This document shows, piece after piece, positions 8,287-16,665 of a DNA stretch of 64,000 bases. Numbering within the stretch: position 1 is the stretch's first letter; each line of letters begins with the position of its first letter. The notes beneath the pieces were generated by a model. It worked only from the letters and a program-made list of their open reading frames with translations. It did not search any database and was not told the origin of the DNA. The DNA is from Hymenobacter cheonanensis (GTDB lineage Bacteria > Bacteroidota > Bacteroidia > Cytophagales > Hymenobacteraceae). The translations under genes and the position numbers were made by a program. The stretch is taken from NCBI RefSeq assembly GCF_030581075.1, contig NZ_JAUQSW010000011.1, positions 62,001-126,000 of the forward strand, given 5' to 3'.

Positions 8287-10158
8287 ATGCGCATCCTGCA
8301 CGTCTTGTCTGCCAATTTCTTTGCCGGCTCGGTGGCCTATGCCGTGGCCCTGGCCGAAGCTCACCACCGCGAAGGCCACCAGGTGTGGCTAGCCTCCGAC
8401 ATGGCGGCGCTGCCCACGGTGGCCGCGCAGGTGCAGCTGCCCATCAGCCAGCGCAAGTACGGGCAGCGGCTGCGCAACATTCGGGCCCTGCGCCAGCTGG
8501 TGCGCCAGCACCACATCGACGTGGTGCACGCCCACTCGCGGGCGGCCAGCTGGGTTAGCTACTTTGCCCTGCGTGGGCTAGGGGTGCCGCTGGTGAGCAC
8601 CGTGCACGGCCGCCAGCACCTGCACACGTCCACATCGCTCTTCGACATCTACGGCCAGAAGGTCATCGCCATTTGCGAAAACCTCGCCGAGCACCTGCGC
8701 GAAGAAGTGAAAATGGCCCCGGCCAAAATTGTGGTGGTGCCGAACGGAATTAATTGGGATTCAAAAAACAGAAATGAGGAAGGAGCTGAGGTTAATTCCT
8801 CTTTCTTCATTCCTGATTCCCAATCGCTACGCCTGGCTTTCATCGGCCGCTTCAACGGCCCTAAGGGCGAGCGGGCGGCGGCTTTGCTGCAGCACGTGTT
8901 TCCGGCGCTGCTGCAAGAGTTTAGCGAGTTGCGCGTAACGCTCATCGGCGGCGAGCTGGAGCAGCTGCCCGAGGCCGGCAAAACTGCCCTGGCGCACTTG
9001 CAAAGCCAGTATGGCGAGCGTATGGAGGTAATCGGCTTTACCGACGACGTGGTGGGCTGGCTGCGCCGCACCGACCTCATCATTGGGGCCGGCCGCGTGG
9101 CCATGGAGGCGCTAGGGGAGGGCCGCGCCGTGCTAGCCTTGGGCGAGGCGCTCTACGCCGGGCCCGTGACTCTAGCGAGCTACCCCGAGGCGGCGGCCTC
9201 CAACTTTGGTGACATCGCGGCCCAGCTACAGCCGGCGGCGGCCTTCGACCCGGCCCCGGTGCTGGCCGATGCGCGCGCCTTTCTGGCCCGGCCGCACCGC
9301 GTGGCGCCGGCCCTGGCGCAGCGCGTGCGCCACGACTACGACCTGGCCCGCGTGGCCGCCCGCGTACTGGGCGTGTACGAGTCGGCGCGCATGGCGCTGG
9401 CGGCGCCTGCCTTCATCCCGGTGCTCATGTACCATAAGATTCCGGACGCGCCCATCGCCACCAAGCACCAGATTTTTGTCACCAAGGAGAACTTTGCCAG
9501 GCACCTGGCTTATTTCAAAGACCACAAAATCACGCCCATTACCTTTCAGGACTACCAGGCTTTTGCCAGTGGGCGCCGCTCGCTGAGTGAGTTTCCGCGC
9601 CGGCCCATCGTCCTCACCTTCGACGATGGCTACACCGATAACTACACCAACCTGCTGCCCCTCATGCAGCAGTACGGCTACCGGGGCGTGCTGTATCTGC
9701 TGGGCGATTTTGATGTGCGCCACAACCAGTGGGACCTGGCGGTGGACCCCACCGAGCCCCGCGCCGATATCATGAGCGAAACCCAGAAGCAGGCCTTCGT
9801 GGCGGCGGGCTGGGAAATCGGGGCGCACACCCTCTCGCACCCGCACCTGGCTAGCCTGCCCCCTGCCGAGGCCGCCCACGAAATAGCCGCCAGCAAAGCC
9901 GAGCTGGAGCGCCGCCTGGGCATCAGCATCCTGTCCTTCGCCTACCCTTATGGCGACCTGAGCCCCGAAACCAAGCGCCTGGTGGCCGAGGCCGGCTTCA
10001 CCTACGCCGTGGCCACCGACAGCGGTGGCCTGCACCTGGAAGACGACCGGATGCAGATTTTCCGCATCAATATGTTTCCGCACGAGTCGGCCAGCAGCCT
10101 GTTCAAAAAAACCGCCTCGTGGTACCGCCGCTACTACCGCTGGAAGCGCAAAAAGTAG
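8287..10158 (+). CDS. Glycosyltransferase family 4 / polysaccharide deacetylase fusion
   Basis: 623-residue two-domain enzyme. Residues about 1-365 are a GT-B glycosyltransferase: the N-domain begins MRILHVLSANFFAGS, the second Rossmann half begins LAFIGRFNGPKG, and EALGEGRAVLA forms the nucleotide-sugar end. Residues about 375-610 are a NodB-type carbohydrate deacetylase with TFDDG (metal Asp near 447) and the zinc motif HTLSH near 514. The fusion suggests one protein adds a sugar and trims N-acetyl groups of the same surface glycan. No signal peptide is present, so it probably acts in the cytoplasm. A palindromic insertion encodes residues about 156-180, in the linker between the GT halves. 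No frameshift separates the domains. Confidence 0.9.
   Translation: MRILHVLSANFFAGSVAYAVALAEAHHREGHQVWLASDMAALPTVAAQVQLPISQRKYGQRLRNIRALRQLVRQHHIDVVHAHSRAASWVSYFALRGLGVPLVSTVHGRQHLHTSTSLFDIYGQKVIAICENLAEHLREEVKMAPAKIVVVPNGINWDSKNRNEEGAEVNSSFFIPDSQSLRLAFIGRFNGPKGERAAALLQHVFPALLQEFSELRVTLIGGELEQLPEAGKTALAHLQSQYGERMEVIGFTDDVVGWLRRTDLIIGAGRVAMEALGEGRAVLALGEALYAGPVTLASYPEAAASNFGDIAAQLQPAAAFDPAPVLADARAFLARPHRVAPALAQRVRHDYDLARVAARVLGVYESARMALAAPAFIPVLMYHKIPDAPIATKHQIFVTKENFARHLAYFKDHKITPITFQDYQAFASGRRSLSEFPRRPIVLTFDDGYTDNYTNLLPLMQQYGYRGVLYLLGDFDVRHNQWDLAVDPTEPRADIMSETQKQAFVAAGWEIGAHTLSHPHLASLPPAEAAHEIAASKAELERRLGISILSFAYPYGDLSPETKRLVAEAGFTYAVATDSGGLHLEDDRMQIFRINMFPHESASSLFKKTASWYRRYYRWKRKK
8753..8824. 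repeat. Palindromic element inserted in frame within a CDS
   Basis: Outer arms ATTGGGATTCA (8753-8763) and TGATTCCCAAT (8814-8824) pair with one mismatch. An inner pair, 8771-8785 with about 8799-8813, matches imperfectly. The stretch is AT-rich and encodes about 24 hydrophilic residues (DSKNRNEEGAEVN) in an otherwise GC-rich gene without breaking the frame. Confidence 0.7.
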
Positions 10159-10163
10159 CCGCG

Positions 10164-10439
10164 CTAGCCCGCTGCGGCGCGGCAGCGGGCCAGCACGGCC
10201 GCGCCGGCCTCGTCGGCCAGGCCGCTTATTTCCACCTTTTTGAAGGGCGCGGTGTGGCCACTCAGCAGCTGCACGTTGCGCTTGGGCACGCCGAATAGCT
10301 CGGCCAAAAAGGCAAGCAGCTCAGCGTTGGCTAGGCCATCCTGGGGCGGGGCAGCCAGGCGCACCAGCCAGCGGCCGCCGGGGCCGGGCAGCAGCTCGTT
10401 GCGGCGGGCATTGGGCTTAGCCTGAAGGTGCAGAATCAA
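10164..10439 (-). CDS. DUF167 / YggU family protein
   Basis: 91 residues of the small conserved DUF167 family, whose biochemical role is not established. The family pattern is visible: VxAKPNARRNE near the N-terminus, PPQDGLANAELLAFLAELFGVPKRNVQLLSG in the middle (quoted in parts), and KKVEI near the end. It lies 39 bases downstream of the endonuclease III-like gene on the same strand and is probably cotranscribed. It converges with the fusion glycosyltransferase, with only five bases between the stops. Confidence 0.85.
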   Translation of the reverse strand: MILHLQAKPNARRNELLPGPGGRWLVRLAAPPQDGLANAELLAFLAELFGVPKRNVQLLSGHTAPFKKVEISGLADEAGAAVLARCRAAAG

Positions 10440-10478
10440 CGAAGTACTAGAGTTGTGGTGATGGAAAACGTGCTGGCC

Positions 10479-11231
10479 TTACTGCTGCTTACCCAGCGTA
10501 GCCTGCCCCACCGGGCACACATCGAGCATGATGCAGCGCTGGCAGGCCGGATTATGGTAGTAGCAGCATTTCTGGCCGTGGTACATGAGGGCCTCGTGGT
10601 GGTCGTACACCTGCTGGGCCGTCCAGTCGGGGGGCAGCAGGGCGGCCAGCAGCGCGTGGGCCGGGCCCTCGCCCACCTTGGGCCCGATGAGGCCTAGCCG
10701 CTGCGCCACCCGGTGGTGGTGGCTATCGACGGGCATGGCCGGCAGGCGCAACTTGCTGAATAGCAAGGTAGCCGCACTGGTCTTGGGCCCCACACCGCTG
10801 ATGCTTTCGAGCCAGGCGCGGGCCTCCGGGATGGGCCGGTCGGCCAGGAAATCGAGCGAGCAGGGCGGCAGGTTTTCGTCGCCGCAACGGCGGCTTATCT
10901 CGCGCAGTACTTCCTGGATGCGAGGCGCCTTCTGCTCGGGCCAGGTGCAGGCGCTGAGCGCCCGCTGCACATCCAGGGTGGGCGCGTCGCGCACGTCTTC
11001 CCAGGTCGGAAAAGTGGCGCGCAGCTGCTGGTAGGCGCGGTGCGAGTCGGCGTTTTTGGTGCGGTGCGAGAGCAGCGCGCTGATAAGCTCGCTCAGCGGG
11101 TCCTTATCGCTGAAAAACAAAAACGGCGCCCCGTACTCGGCGCACAGCCGCTGGTGGGCCAGCAGCGCCAGCGCCTGGCGGGCCGCAAAATCGGGGGCAT
11201 CGGCGGGCGCCGCCGCGCGGGAAGAAGGCAT
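10479..11231 (-). CDS. nth: Endonuclease III-family DNA glycosylase (HhH-GPD)
   Basis: 250-residue base-excision-repair glycosylase/AP lyase. The helix-hairpin-helix is ISGVGPKTSAA with the catalytic lysine, followed by the catalytic aspartate in PVDSHHHRV. The C-terminal iron-sulfur loop C-x6-C-x2-C-x5-C is complete (CCYYHNPACQRCIMLDVCP). The N-terminus is a little longer than in the E. coli enzyme. The three consecutive His after the catalytic Asp differ from the usual VDTHVxR, so it may belong to a diverged endonuclease III subgroup rather than the canonical enzyme. Confidence 0.85.
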   Translation of the reverse strand: MPSSRAAAPADAPDFAARQALALLAHQRLCAEYGAPFLFFSDKDPLSELISALLSHRTKNADSHRAYQQLRATFPTWEDVRDAPTLDVQRALSACTWPEQKAPRIQEVLREISRRCGDENLPPCSLDFLADRPIPEARAWLESISGVGPKTSAATLLFSKLRLPAMPVDSHHHRVAQRLGLIGPKVGEGPAHALLAALLPPDWTAQQVYDHHEALMYHGQKCCYYHNPACQRCIMLDVCPVGQATLGKQQ

Positions 11232-11258
11232 GCAGAGGTGGGAAAAGGAGGAATTTTA

Positions 11259-11293
11259 AAAACGTATGTCAGGCTCAGCCTGACATACGTTTT
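11259..11293. repeat. 17-bp perfect palindrome with one-base centre
   Basis: The stem AACGTATGTCAGGCT and its exact complement meet around C11276. The element lies between two minus-strand genes, about 28 bases upstream of the endonuclease III start, and has no T-tract. It could be a protein-binding site or a cruciform-forming element. Confidence 0.8.
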
Positions 11294-11331
11294 AGATGGA
11301 CGCTAGGTCCTTTTTACTTCCTCACCCCCAC

Positions 11332-12330
11332 CTAGCGCAGCCCGCCGCTGTTGTAGAGCGCAATGGCCTGGCGCTGGGCCGAGGCCTGCTTGCTCTGGAA
11401 TATCAGCGGCACAATGAGCACCGGAATGGCCACGTAGGTAATGGGCGAAATGCCCGTGCTGTTGGCCTGAAACGACTGCAGCAAACCGTAGAGCAGCAGG
11501 CCGCCGCCCGCCACGTAGGCAATGGTAGTGGAGGTCTGGTAGCGGCGGGCCTGGGCTAGCAGCGCCTGCGCCCCGGCATTGTCGGCGGTAGCCAGGGCCA
11601 GGTTGCGGGCGTTCAGGTTCTGAATCGGGCCGTTGTCTTTCGAGAAGTACTCGGTTTTGGTGGTGCGGTAGCCGCCGTAGGGGTAGCCCCCGAAGCCCCC
11701 GTAGCCAAAGCCGCCGTAGCCGTAGCCCGGCATGCCGTAGCCGCCCGGCGCATAGCTGGTATTGTAGGTGGCGTAGAGGCTGATGCGGCCCGTTTTTTCG
11801 CGGCGCAGCGTAGCCTCGCGTGAGGAGCGCGGCAGCGTGGTGCGCACGTAGTGGCCGGTTTCGTTTTCGTAGAAGCCCACCTCGCTCAGCTCCACGCGGC
11901 GCTGGCCATCGAGCAGCAAAAAGTTGCGCCCAAACAGCGGCTGCTTCACTTCCACGTCGGTCACATTGTACACCGTGCCGTTCTTGAGGCCCACCTGGTA
12001 GCGCGTGGGCTGCGTAGAGCCGCCCATAATGTAGGGCCGGTTGAAGGGCGTGGGCGGCGCCTGGCCAGGGGCGGCTGGCGGCGCCGGGGCCGGGCTAGCG
12101 GCCGGGCTGGTTGCCACGGGCGCCCGCCGGGTCGAGTCGGCCGCCACGACGGGGGCGGGGCTGGGGGCGGGCACGGCGTCGAGCTGCCGGGGCGCGGGCG
12201 CCGGCTGGCGCGGCGCGGGGGCGGGCGCCACGGGGGCGCCCCCCAGCTGGCGGGGCGCATCTTGCGCCGAGGCGGGCACCCAGGCGGCGCTCAGCCCCAG
12301 GCCTAGCATCGCAACGAACGGAAGTTTCAT
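11332..12330 (-). CDS. Secreted or envelope protein with Pro/Ala-rich linker
   Basis: 332 residues. A signal peptide (MKLPFVAMLGLGLSAAWVP, cleavage near ASAQD) is followed by a long Pro/Ala linker to about residue 95, a conserved-looking segment (YQVGLKNGTVYNVTDVEVK), a Gly/Tyr-rich repeat (GYGYGGFGYGG) and a C-terminal pair of hydrophobic segments. I take the ATG at 12330; a start six codons upstream is possible but would extend the signal. The KxGxVY segment suggests a beta-rich module. I do not recognise the family and cannot assign a function. Confidence 0.75.
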   Translation of the reverse strand: MKLPFVAMLGLGLSAAWVPASAQDAPRQLGGAPVAPAPAPRQPAPAPRQLDAVPAPSPAPVVAADSTRRAPVATSPAASPAPAPPAAPGQAPPTPFNRPYIMGGSTQPTRYQVGLKNGTVYNVTDVEVKQPLFGRNFLLLDGQRRVELSEVGFYENETGHYVRTTLPRSSREATLRREKTGRISLYATYNTSYAPGGYGMPGYGYGGFGYGGFGGYPYGGYRTTKTEYFSKDNGPIQNLNARNLALATADNAGAQALLAQARRYQTSTTIAYVAGGGLLLYGLLQSFQANSTGISPITYVAIPVLIVPLIFQSKQASAQRQAIALYNSGGLR

Positions 12331-12462
12331 GCAGGCAAATAAAAGCAATGCCGGCCAACTGCGGCCAGTGGCCTGCTAACGCTGCCGCCGCCGCCAAAAG
12401 TGCCCCGCCCGGCGGCTAGCCCGCAGTTTGCTGCCAACCTCCGGTAAAGTATTGCTTGATAA

Positions 12463-12915
12463 TTACTTAAGTAATTTTTCCAACAGGCTCAGGCTGTCGG
12501 CCAGGTCGTCGCCGCTGGCAAAGTCGAGCGGCTTCAAAATGTAGCCGCTCACGCCCAGGCTAGCCGCCGCCTCGCGGTCGGGGTCGAGGGCCGAAGTAGT
12601 GGTGATGAACACCGGCAGGTGCGCCAGCTCGGGCGTGGCCCGCAGCACCGTCAAAAACTCCAGCCCGTTCATGCGGGGCATGTTCAGGTCGAGCAAAATG
12701 ACCTCGGGCAGCGGCCGGATGGCGGGCACGCCCTGGCGCCCCAGCAGCATATCCAGCGCCTCTTCGCCATTAAAAGCCGTGTGCAGCACGTGCGGCACGC
12801 TAAAGCGAGCAAAGGATTTTTGGGCCGTCATGGTGTCGAAAACATCGTCTTCGACCAGCAGAACCGAGCGGGCCGGCGCGGTGCCAGCGGCAGAAGTAAG
12901 GGAATCGGGAGTCAT
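12463..12915 (-). CDS. Single-domain response regulator (CheY/Rcp1-like)
   Basis: 150 residues containing one receiver domain and no output domain. The acidic pair VEDD is near the N-terminus, the phospho-acceptor is D76 in ILLDLNMP, a Thr/Ser lies in FITTTSA, and the conserved Lys is in YILKPLD. It starts 33 bases after the stop of the histidine kinase gene on the same strand, so the two form an operon and very probably a cognate pair. With no DNA-binding domain it must act by protein contact or in a phosphorelay. Confidence 0.92.
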   Translation of the reverse strand: MTPDSLTSAAGTAPARSVLLVEDDVFDTMTAQKSFARFSVPHVLHTAFNGEEALDMLLGRQGVPAIRPLPEVILLDLNMPRMNGLEFLTVLRATPELAHLPVFITTTSALDPDREAAASLGVSGYILKPLDFASGDDLADSLSLLEKLLK

Positions 12916-12948
12916 AAAAATAGGGGAGGAGAAGCGACAAAAAGCGGG

Positions 12949-14466
12949 CTAGCCCGCCGCCACGCCCTTGGGCCAGGTGAAGATGAAGGCCGCGCCCTGC
13001 CCCTGCCCCGGGGCCGACTCGACGCGGATGCTGCCCTGCTGGTCGTCGATGAGCTTTTTGACGATGCTCAGGCCGATGCCCGTGCTTTCGGCGGTGTGGC
13101 GGTCGCGCAGGGTTTGGAACAGCAAAAATATTTTCTGGTGATGCTCGGGCGCAATGCCGGGCCCATTGTCCTGCACCTGAAACTCGTAGTGCGAGTCCAG
13201 GTCCTGGGCGCTCACCTCGATGCGGCCCTGGCCGGCGGGGCCCGCGTAGTACTTCACGGCGTTGCTGAGCAGGTTGGTAAACACCTGCTGCAAACCCAGG
13301 CGGTCGGCCACAAAGGTAGGCAGGCCCGGCGCCAGGGTGAGGGTAAAAGTGGGCGGCACCACCAGCTCGGCCACCTCGCGCACCAGCTGGGCAGTGTCTA
13401 CGGGCCCGAGCTGGCGCTCGGTGCGGCTAGCCCGGGCGTAGGCCAGCAGGCCGTTGATGAGGTCATCGAGGCGGGCCAGGCGGCCCTTCATCTGGCCCAG
13501 GTAGGTGCGCAGCTGGGGCGAAAGCTCGGCGGCCAGCTCTTCCTCTATCCACTGCACAATGGTGCTGAGGCCGCGCAGCGGCGCCTTCAGGTCGTGCGAA
13601 GCCACGTAGGCAAACTGGTCAAGCTCCTTGTTGCGGTTTTCCAGCGCGCCAAAGGCCGTGTCAAGCGCCTGGGTCATTTGGTTGAGCAGCGTGGCCAGCG
13701 AGGCCAGCCGGTCGTGCTGCTCGCCGGGGTCGGTTATTTTCACCTTGTAATCGCCCTGCACTACCTGCCGCGTGAGGTGCTCCATGGCCCGGATGCGCTG
13801 GGCAGTGTCGAGGTTGGTGCGGGTGAGCTGCTGGCGCAGCTCGTCGTTGGCGCGCAGCTCGCCCACTATTTTCCGAAACAGCCACAGCACGATAATCACG
13901 GCCAGCACCGCCGATACGATGATGGCCGACGGCGCCAGCTTCTGAAACAGCGACTGCTGGCGGTTGCGCTTTTGCAGCAGCGCCTCCTCATACGAGCGCA
14001 GACGGGTCATCACGCCCTTGAGGACGCGCAGTGGCCCCTGCTCGCTCAGCTGCAGCGACTGGGCCGCCGGCGGCGTGGGCGCAAACTGGCGGAACGTGGC
14101 CAGCTCGCGCAGCTGCTGGGCCACGAGCCGGCGCAAGGAGTCGGCCCTAGCGTGCTGGGCCGCGTCATCGGCCACCAGCGTGTGCAGGGCACGGGCCTCG
14201 GCCTGCATCAGGGCTGCGTTGCGGCGGTAGTTGGTGAGGTAGGTGGTGTCGGCCAGCAGCAGGTAGCTGCGCACGCCGCTCTGCGCATCGCGGATGCTGA
14301 TGCGCAAATCGCCGGTTTGGCGCAGCACTTGGTACGAGTGCTCGACCAGCCGCGTGTAGCGGCTGAGCTGCTGAATAGCCACGTAGGAGGTGATGGACGT
14401 GGCCATGAGTACCGACAGCGCAATGGCGAAGCCGAGCAGAATCTTGGTATTGAGCGGAAGAGCCAA
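12949..14466 (-). CDS. Membrane histidine kinase with CHASE3-type sensor
   Basis: About 505 residues. TM1 (LGFAIALSVLMATSITSYVAI) is followed by a helical periplasmic segment of CHASE3 character, then TM2 (IIVSAVLAVIIVLWLF), a HAMP-like linker, HisKA with FAYVASHDLKAPLRGL (phospho-His), and an ATPase domain with N-box NLLSNAVKYY, DNGPGIAPEH and GIGLSIVKKL. The start is uncertain. I prefer a TTG at 14466, directly before the n-region of TM1, because an ATG at 14649 in the same frame would overlap the promoter and start of the divergent methyltransferase gene and add low-complexity sequence. It probably phosphorylates the adjacent receiver protein. Confidence 0.88.
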   Translation of the reverse strand: MALPLNTKILLGFAIALSVLMATSITSYVAIQQLSRYTRLVEHSYQVLRQTGDLRISIRDAQSGVRSYLLLADTTYLTNYRRNAALMQAEARALHTLVADDAAQHARADSLRRLVAQQLRELATFRQFAPTPPAAQSLQLSEQGPLRVLKGVMTRLRSYEEALLQKRNRQQSLFQKLAPSAIIVSAVLAVIIVLWLFRKIVGELRANDELRQQLTRTNLDTAQRIRAMEHLTRQVVQGDYKVKITDPGEQHDRLASLATLLNQMTQALDTAFGALENRNKELDQFAYVASHDLKAPLRGLSTIVQWIEEELAAELSPQLRTYLGQMKGRLARLDDLINGLLAYARASRTERQLGPVDTAQLVREVAELVVPPTFTLTLAPGLPTFVADRLGLQQVFTNLLSNAVKYYAGPAGQGRIEVSAQDLDSHYEFQVQDNGPGIAPEHHQKIFLLFQTLRDRHTAESTGIGLSIVKKLIDDQQGSIRVESAPGQGQGAAFIFTWPKGVAAG

Positions 14467-14635
14467 ACGAAAAAGTAAAGAAGTAAGAGGGTGAGCAGGT
14501 GAAAACTGCTGCTTCGCCCGAGGAGGTAAAAGTACGCTTCGCAAAAATGGCCCTGGCGCTGGGGTACGCCTGCCTTCGCCTGCTGGCTTTGGCCACTGTT
14601 TACTTTCTCGTCGCAGTGCCTCCTCCCCCCGCCCG

Positions 14636-14643
14636 TACCTTCG
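14636..14643 (+). promoter_or_regulatory. -7 box TACCTTCG
   Basis: One mismatch from TAnnTTTG and four bases before the ATG at 14648, which predicts a leaderless mRNA for the SpoU-type methyltransferase. Confidence 0.5.
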
Positions 14644-14647
14644 TGGC

Positions 14648-15478
14648 ATGTTTGCCGCCCGCCCTTCCCAGCCCGACCGCATCACCAGCCTGCACAACCC
14701 GCGCATCAAAGACGTGCTGCGTTTGCAGGAAAAATCGGCCGAGCGCCGCCGCCAGGGCCTCACCCTGGTAGAAGGCTACCGCGAGCTTACTAATGCCCGC
14801 CAGGCCGGCTGGGCCGTGGCCACGCTCTTTGTGTGCGAGGAGCTGGCCGGCGAAGCCATCGCCCGCGAGCTGGCCGAGCCGGCCAGGCTCGTGCCGCGCC
14901 CCTACGAATACCTGCCCGTGAGCGCCGCCGTGTTTGCCAAGCTGGCCGTGCGCGAGCGCTCCGATGGCGTGCTGGCCGTGTTGCACACCCCGCGCCGCAC
15001 CCTGGCCGACCTGGCTTTGCCCGAAAACCCGCTTCTCATCGTGCTCGAAGCCGTGGAAAAGCCCGGCAACCTAGGTGCCATTCTGCGCACCGCCGATGCC
15101 GCGCCCGCCCACGCCGTGCTGGTGGGCGATGCGCGCACCGACCTCTACAACCCCAACGTTATCCGGGCTAGCCTCGGCGGCATCTTCACGGTGCCCACCG
15201 TAGCCGCGCCGATGCCCGAGGTGCTGGCTTTCCTGAAAGAAAAAGGCATCCGCACCTTTGCCGCTGCCCTCGCCGACGACGCCAAAAGCTACACCGCCAC
15301 CAGCTTCACCGGCCCCACGGCCCTGGTGCTCGGCACCGAGGCCGACGGCCTCACGCCCGCCACCCGCCAGGCCTGCGACGAAACCGTCATCATCCCCATG
15401 CGCGGCGTGCTCGACTCGCTCAACGTGAGCGTGGCCGCCGCCGTGCTCACCTTCGAGGCCGTGCGCCAGCGGGGCTAG
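14648..15478 (+). CDS. TrmH/SpoU family RNA 2'-O-methyltransferase
   Basis: 276-residue SPOUT enzyme that transfers methyl from SAM to a ribose of tRNA or rRNA. An N-terminal substrate-binding domain (ITSLHNPRIKDVLRLQEK, LVEGYRE) precedes the knotted domain with its three motifs: EKPGNLGAILRTADA, LVLGTEADGLT and IPMRGVLDSLNVSVAAAV. The target nucleotide cannot be told from sequence alone. It stands alone, divergent from the histidine kinase and convergent with the broken gene that follows. Confidence 0.93.
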   Translation: MFAARPSQPDRITSLHNPRIKDVLRLQEKSAERRRQGLTLVEGYRELTNARQAGWAVATLFVCEELAGEAIARELAEPARLVPRPYEYLPVSAAVFAKLAVRERSDGVLAVLHTPRRTLADLALPENPLLIVLEAVEKPGNLGAILRTADAAPAHAVLVGDARTDLYNPNVIRASLGGIFTVPTVAAPMPEVLAFLKEKGIRTFAAALADDAKSYTATSFTGPTALVLGTEADGLTPATRQACDETVIIPMRGVLDSLNVSVAAAVLTFEAVRQRG

Positions 15479-15490
15479 GGCCGGCCGGCA

Positions 15491-15979
15491 TCAATAGGCC
15501 AGGGCGGCCGCCAGCAAGGCGGGCGTTACCTGCGCGGGCAGCCGGTGCGTGGCCCGGTACGTGCGAATGGCCTGGTAGAGGTGCCGCCGGTTCCACTTCG
15601 TGGCCTTGATAAACCCGTAAACCGAGCCCGCCAGCAGGCTGTACACCACCGGGGCCACCTAGGGGTCGTAAGAGTATTTCTGGTAGTTGACGCCCGCGCC
15701 ATACGGCCCGGTTTCGTAGTGCCGGCCCACCGCTACCACCGGCGCCGCCGGAATGCCCGCGATGTACATAATGCGCCGCCCCGCACTCCACTTGCGGTAA
15801 TAGAGCCGGATAACGGCCTGCGCCGTATCGTTGAAGCCGTAGGTGTTCCCAAACTCTTCTTCCGATAGCCGAAACTCGCCCGGCTGGGGGGTGTCGTTCA
15901 TGGTCGAGAGCAGGCCCTGCGCCCGCACCTGCGACCCTAGTAAAAACAGCGCCGCAAAAGAAAATAAATAATGCTTCAT
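15491..15979 (-). pseudogene. Secreted hypothetical protein interrupted by an in-frame amber codon
   Basis: A signal-peptide protein (MKHYLFSFAALFLLGSQVRAQ) of 106 residues reaches TAG at 15659-15661 (DP-stop). The same frame then continues for 55 sensible codons, through VAPVVYSLLAG, KATKWNRRHLYQAIRTYR and a final LPAQVTPALLAAALAY, before TGA at 15491-15493. The second part has the basic, Tyr-containing tail seen in many small Bacteroidota envelope proteins, so it looks like the true C-terminus. A single CAG to TAG change would explain it. Alternatives are a sequencing error, a functional short form, or amber readthrough. Confidence 0.7.
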
Positions 15980-16067
15980 AAATAGCCCGGGTAATGCGGG
16001 TGCGAAGCTAGCACCGCAGCCCCGTTGCCGGGCTACCCTGCGCAGCTTTTTGCCAGTGGAAGCGGGG

Positions 16068-16583
16068 CTAGTACACCTTCAGGCCGAAGCCCAGCTGCTG
16101 CGCCAGGCTGCGCAGAGTTTCTACCTGCGCCTCGGCCACCACGCTCAGCGCGTGCGAGTCACTGTCCAGGGGCAGCAGCACCAGCGTCAGCCCTAGCGGC
16201 TCCAGCAGGTCCTGCACCTGGTCGAGGGCTTCGGGGCCGGTGGTAGTGGCGCGGCTCCCGGTGGGCGCGGCCAGCCGCTCGGGGCGGCCCTGCTGCGCCA
16301 GGGTTTCGTTGAGGCCATAGATGAGGTCGCCCGCCGGGTCTTGCCAGTCGGCTTCCCACAGCAGCTCTTCGCTCAGCAGCCCGTCGATGAGGGCCACGTC
16401 GCGCAGCTCCTGGGCCGGCAGCGCCGCCTCAATGCCGCGCTCGGCCAGCTCCTCGGCGTAGGCAGTCTGATAGGCGGCCGGGTCTTGCAGGGCCAGCGTT
16501 AGCCGCTCGGTTAGCCGCTGGCTAGCCTCCGCATTGGCAAGGGTAAAAAGCTGAATAAACTGGGCTAGGCTGGCGGGTTGCAT
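16068..16583 (-). CDS. Hypothetical cytoplasmic protein, possibly DUF6630-like
   Basis: 171 residues, acidic, without signal or membrane segment. It has an N-terminal helical part rich in Leu/Ala/Glu, then LLWEADWQDPAGDLIYGLNETL, a polar linker, and a C-terminal alpha/beta stretch ending LGFGLKVY. The WEADWQD...IYGLNE pattern reminds me of DUF6630 proteins, which have no known function; this is a weak recollection. A GACCTTTG box (16609-16616, minus) lies 25 bases upstream of the ATG and supports the start. It is monocistronic, by spacing. Confidence 0.7.
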   Translation of the reverse strand: MQPASLAQFIQLFTLANAEASQRLTERLTLALQDPAAYQTAYAEELAERGIEAALPAQELRDVALIDGLLSEELLWEADWQDPAGDLIYGLNETLAQQGRPERLAAPTGSRATTTGPEALDQVQDLLEPLGLTLVLLPLDSDSHALSVVAEAQVETLRSLAQQLGFGLKVY

Positions 16584-16608
16584 GGCGAAAAACGAAGGGC
16601 TAGTGCTG

Positions 16609-16616
16609 CAAAGGTC
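16609..16616 (-). promoter_or_regulatory. -7 box GACCTTTG
   Basis: A one-mismatch TAnnTTTG element on the minus strand, 25 bases before the ATG at 16583. No TTG was found 19 bases further upstream. Confidence 0.45.
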
Positions 16617-16665
16617 GGCAGGCCGGCGCGGTAGTAGCCACCCAGGTCCTCAAAAAGGCCAGCCG

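Noticed and set aside
11851..12306. Plus-strand frames opposite the Pro/Ala-rich secreted protein
   Set aside because: They mirror its repetitive coding strand (Arg/Gly-rich) and have no start context or motif.
12619..14478. 619-codon plus-strand frame opposite the histidine kinase and response regulator
   Set aside because: It lies antisense to genes with clear kinase and receiver motifs; its His/Gln/Gly/Ala-rich sequence is the usual antisense shadow in GC-rich DNA.
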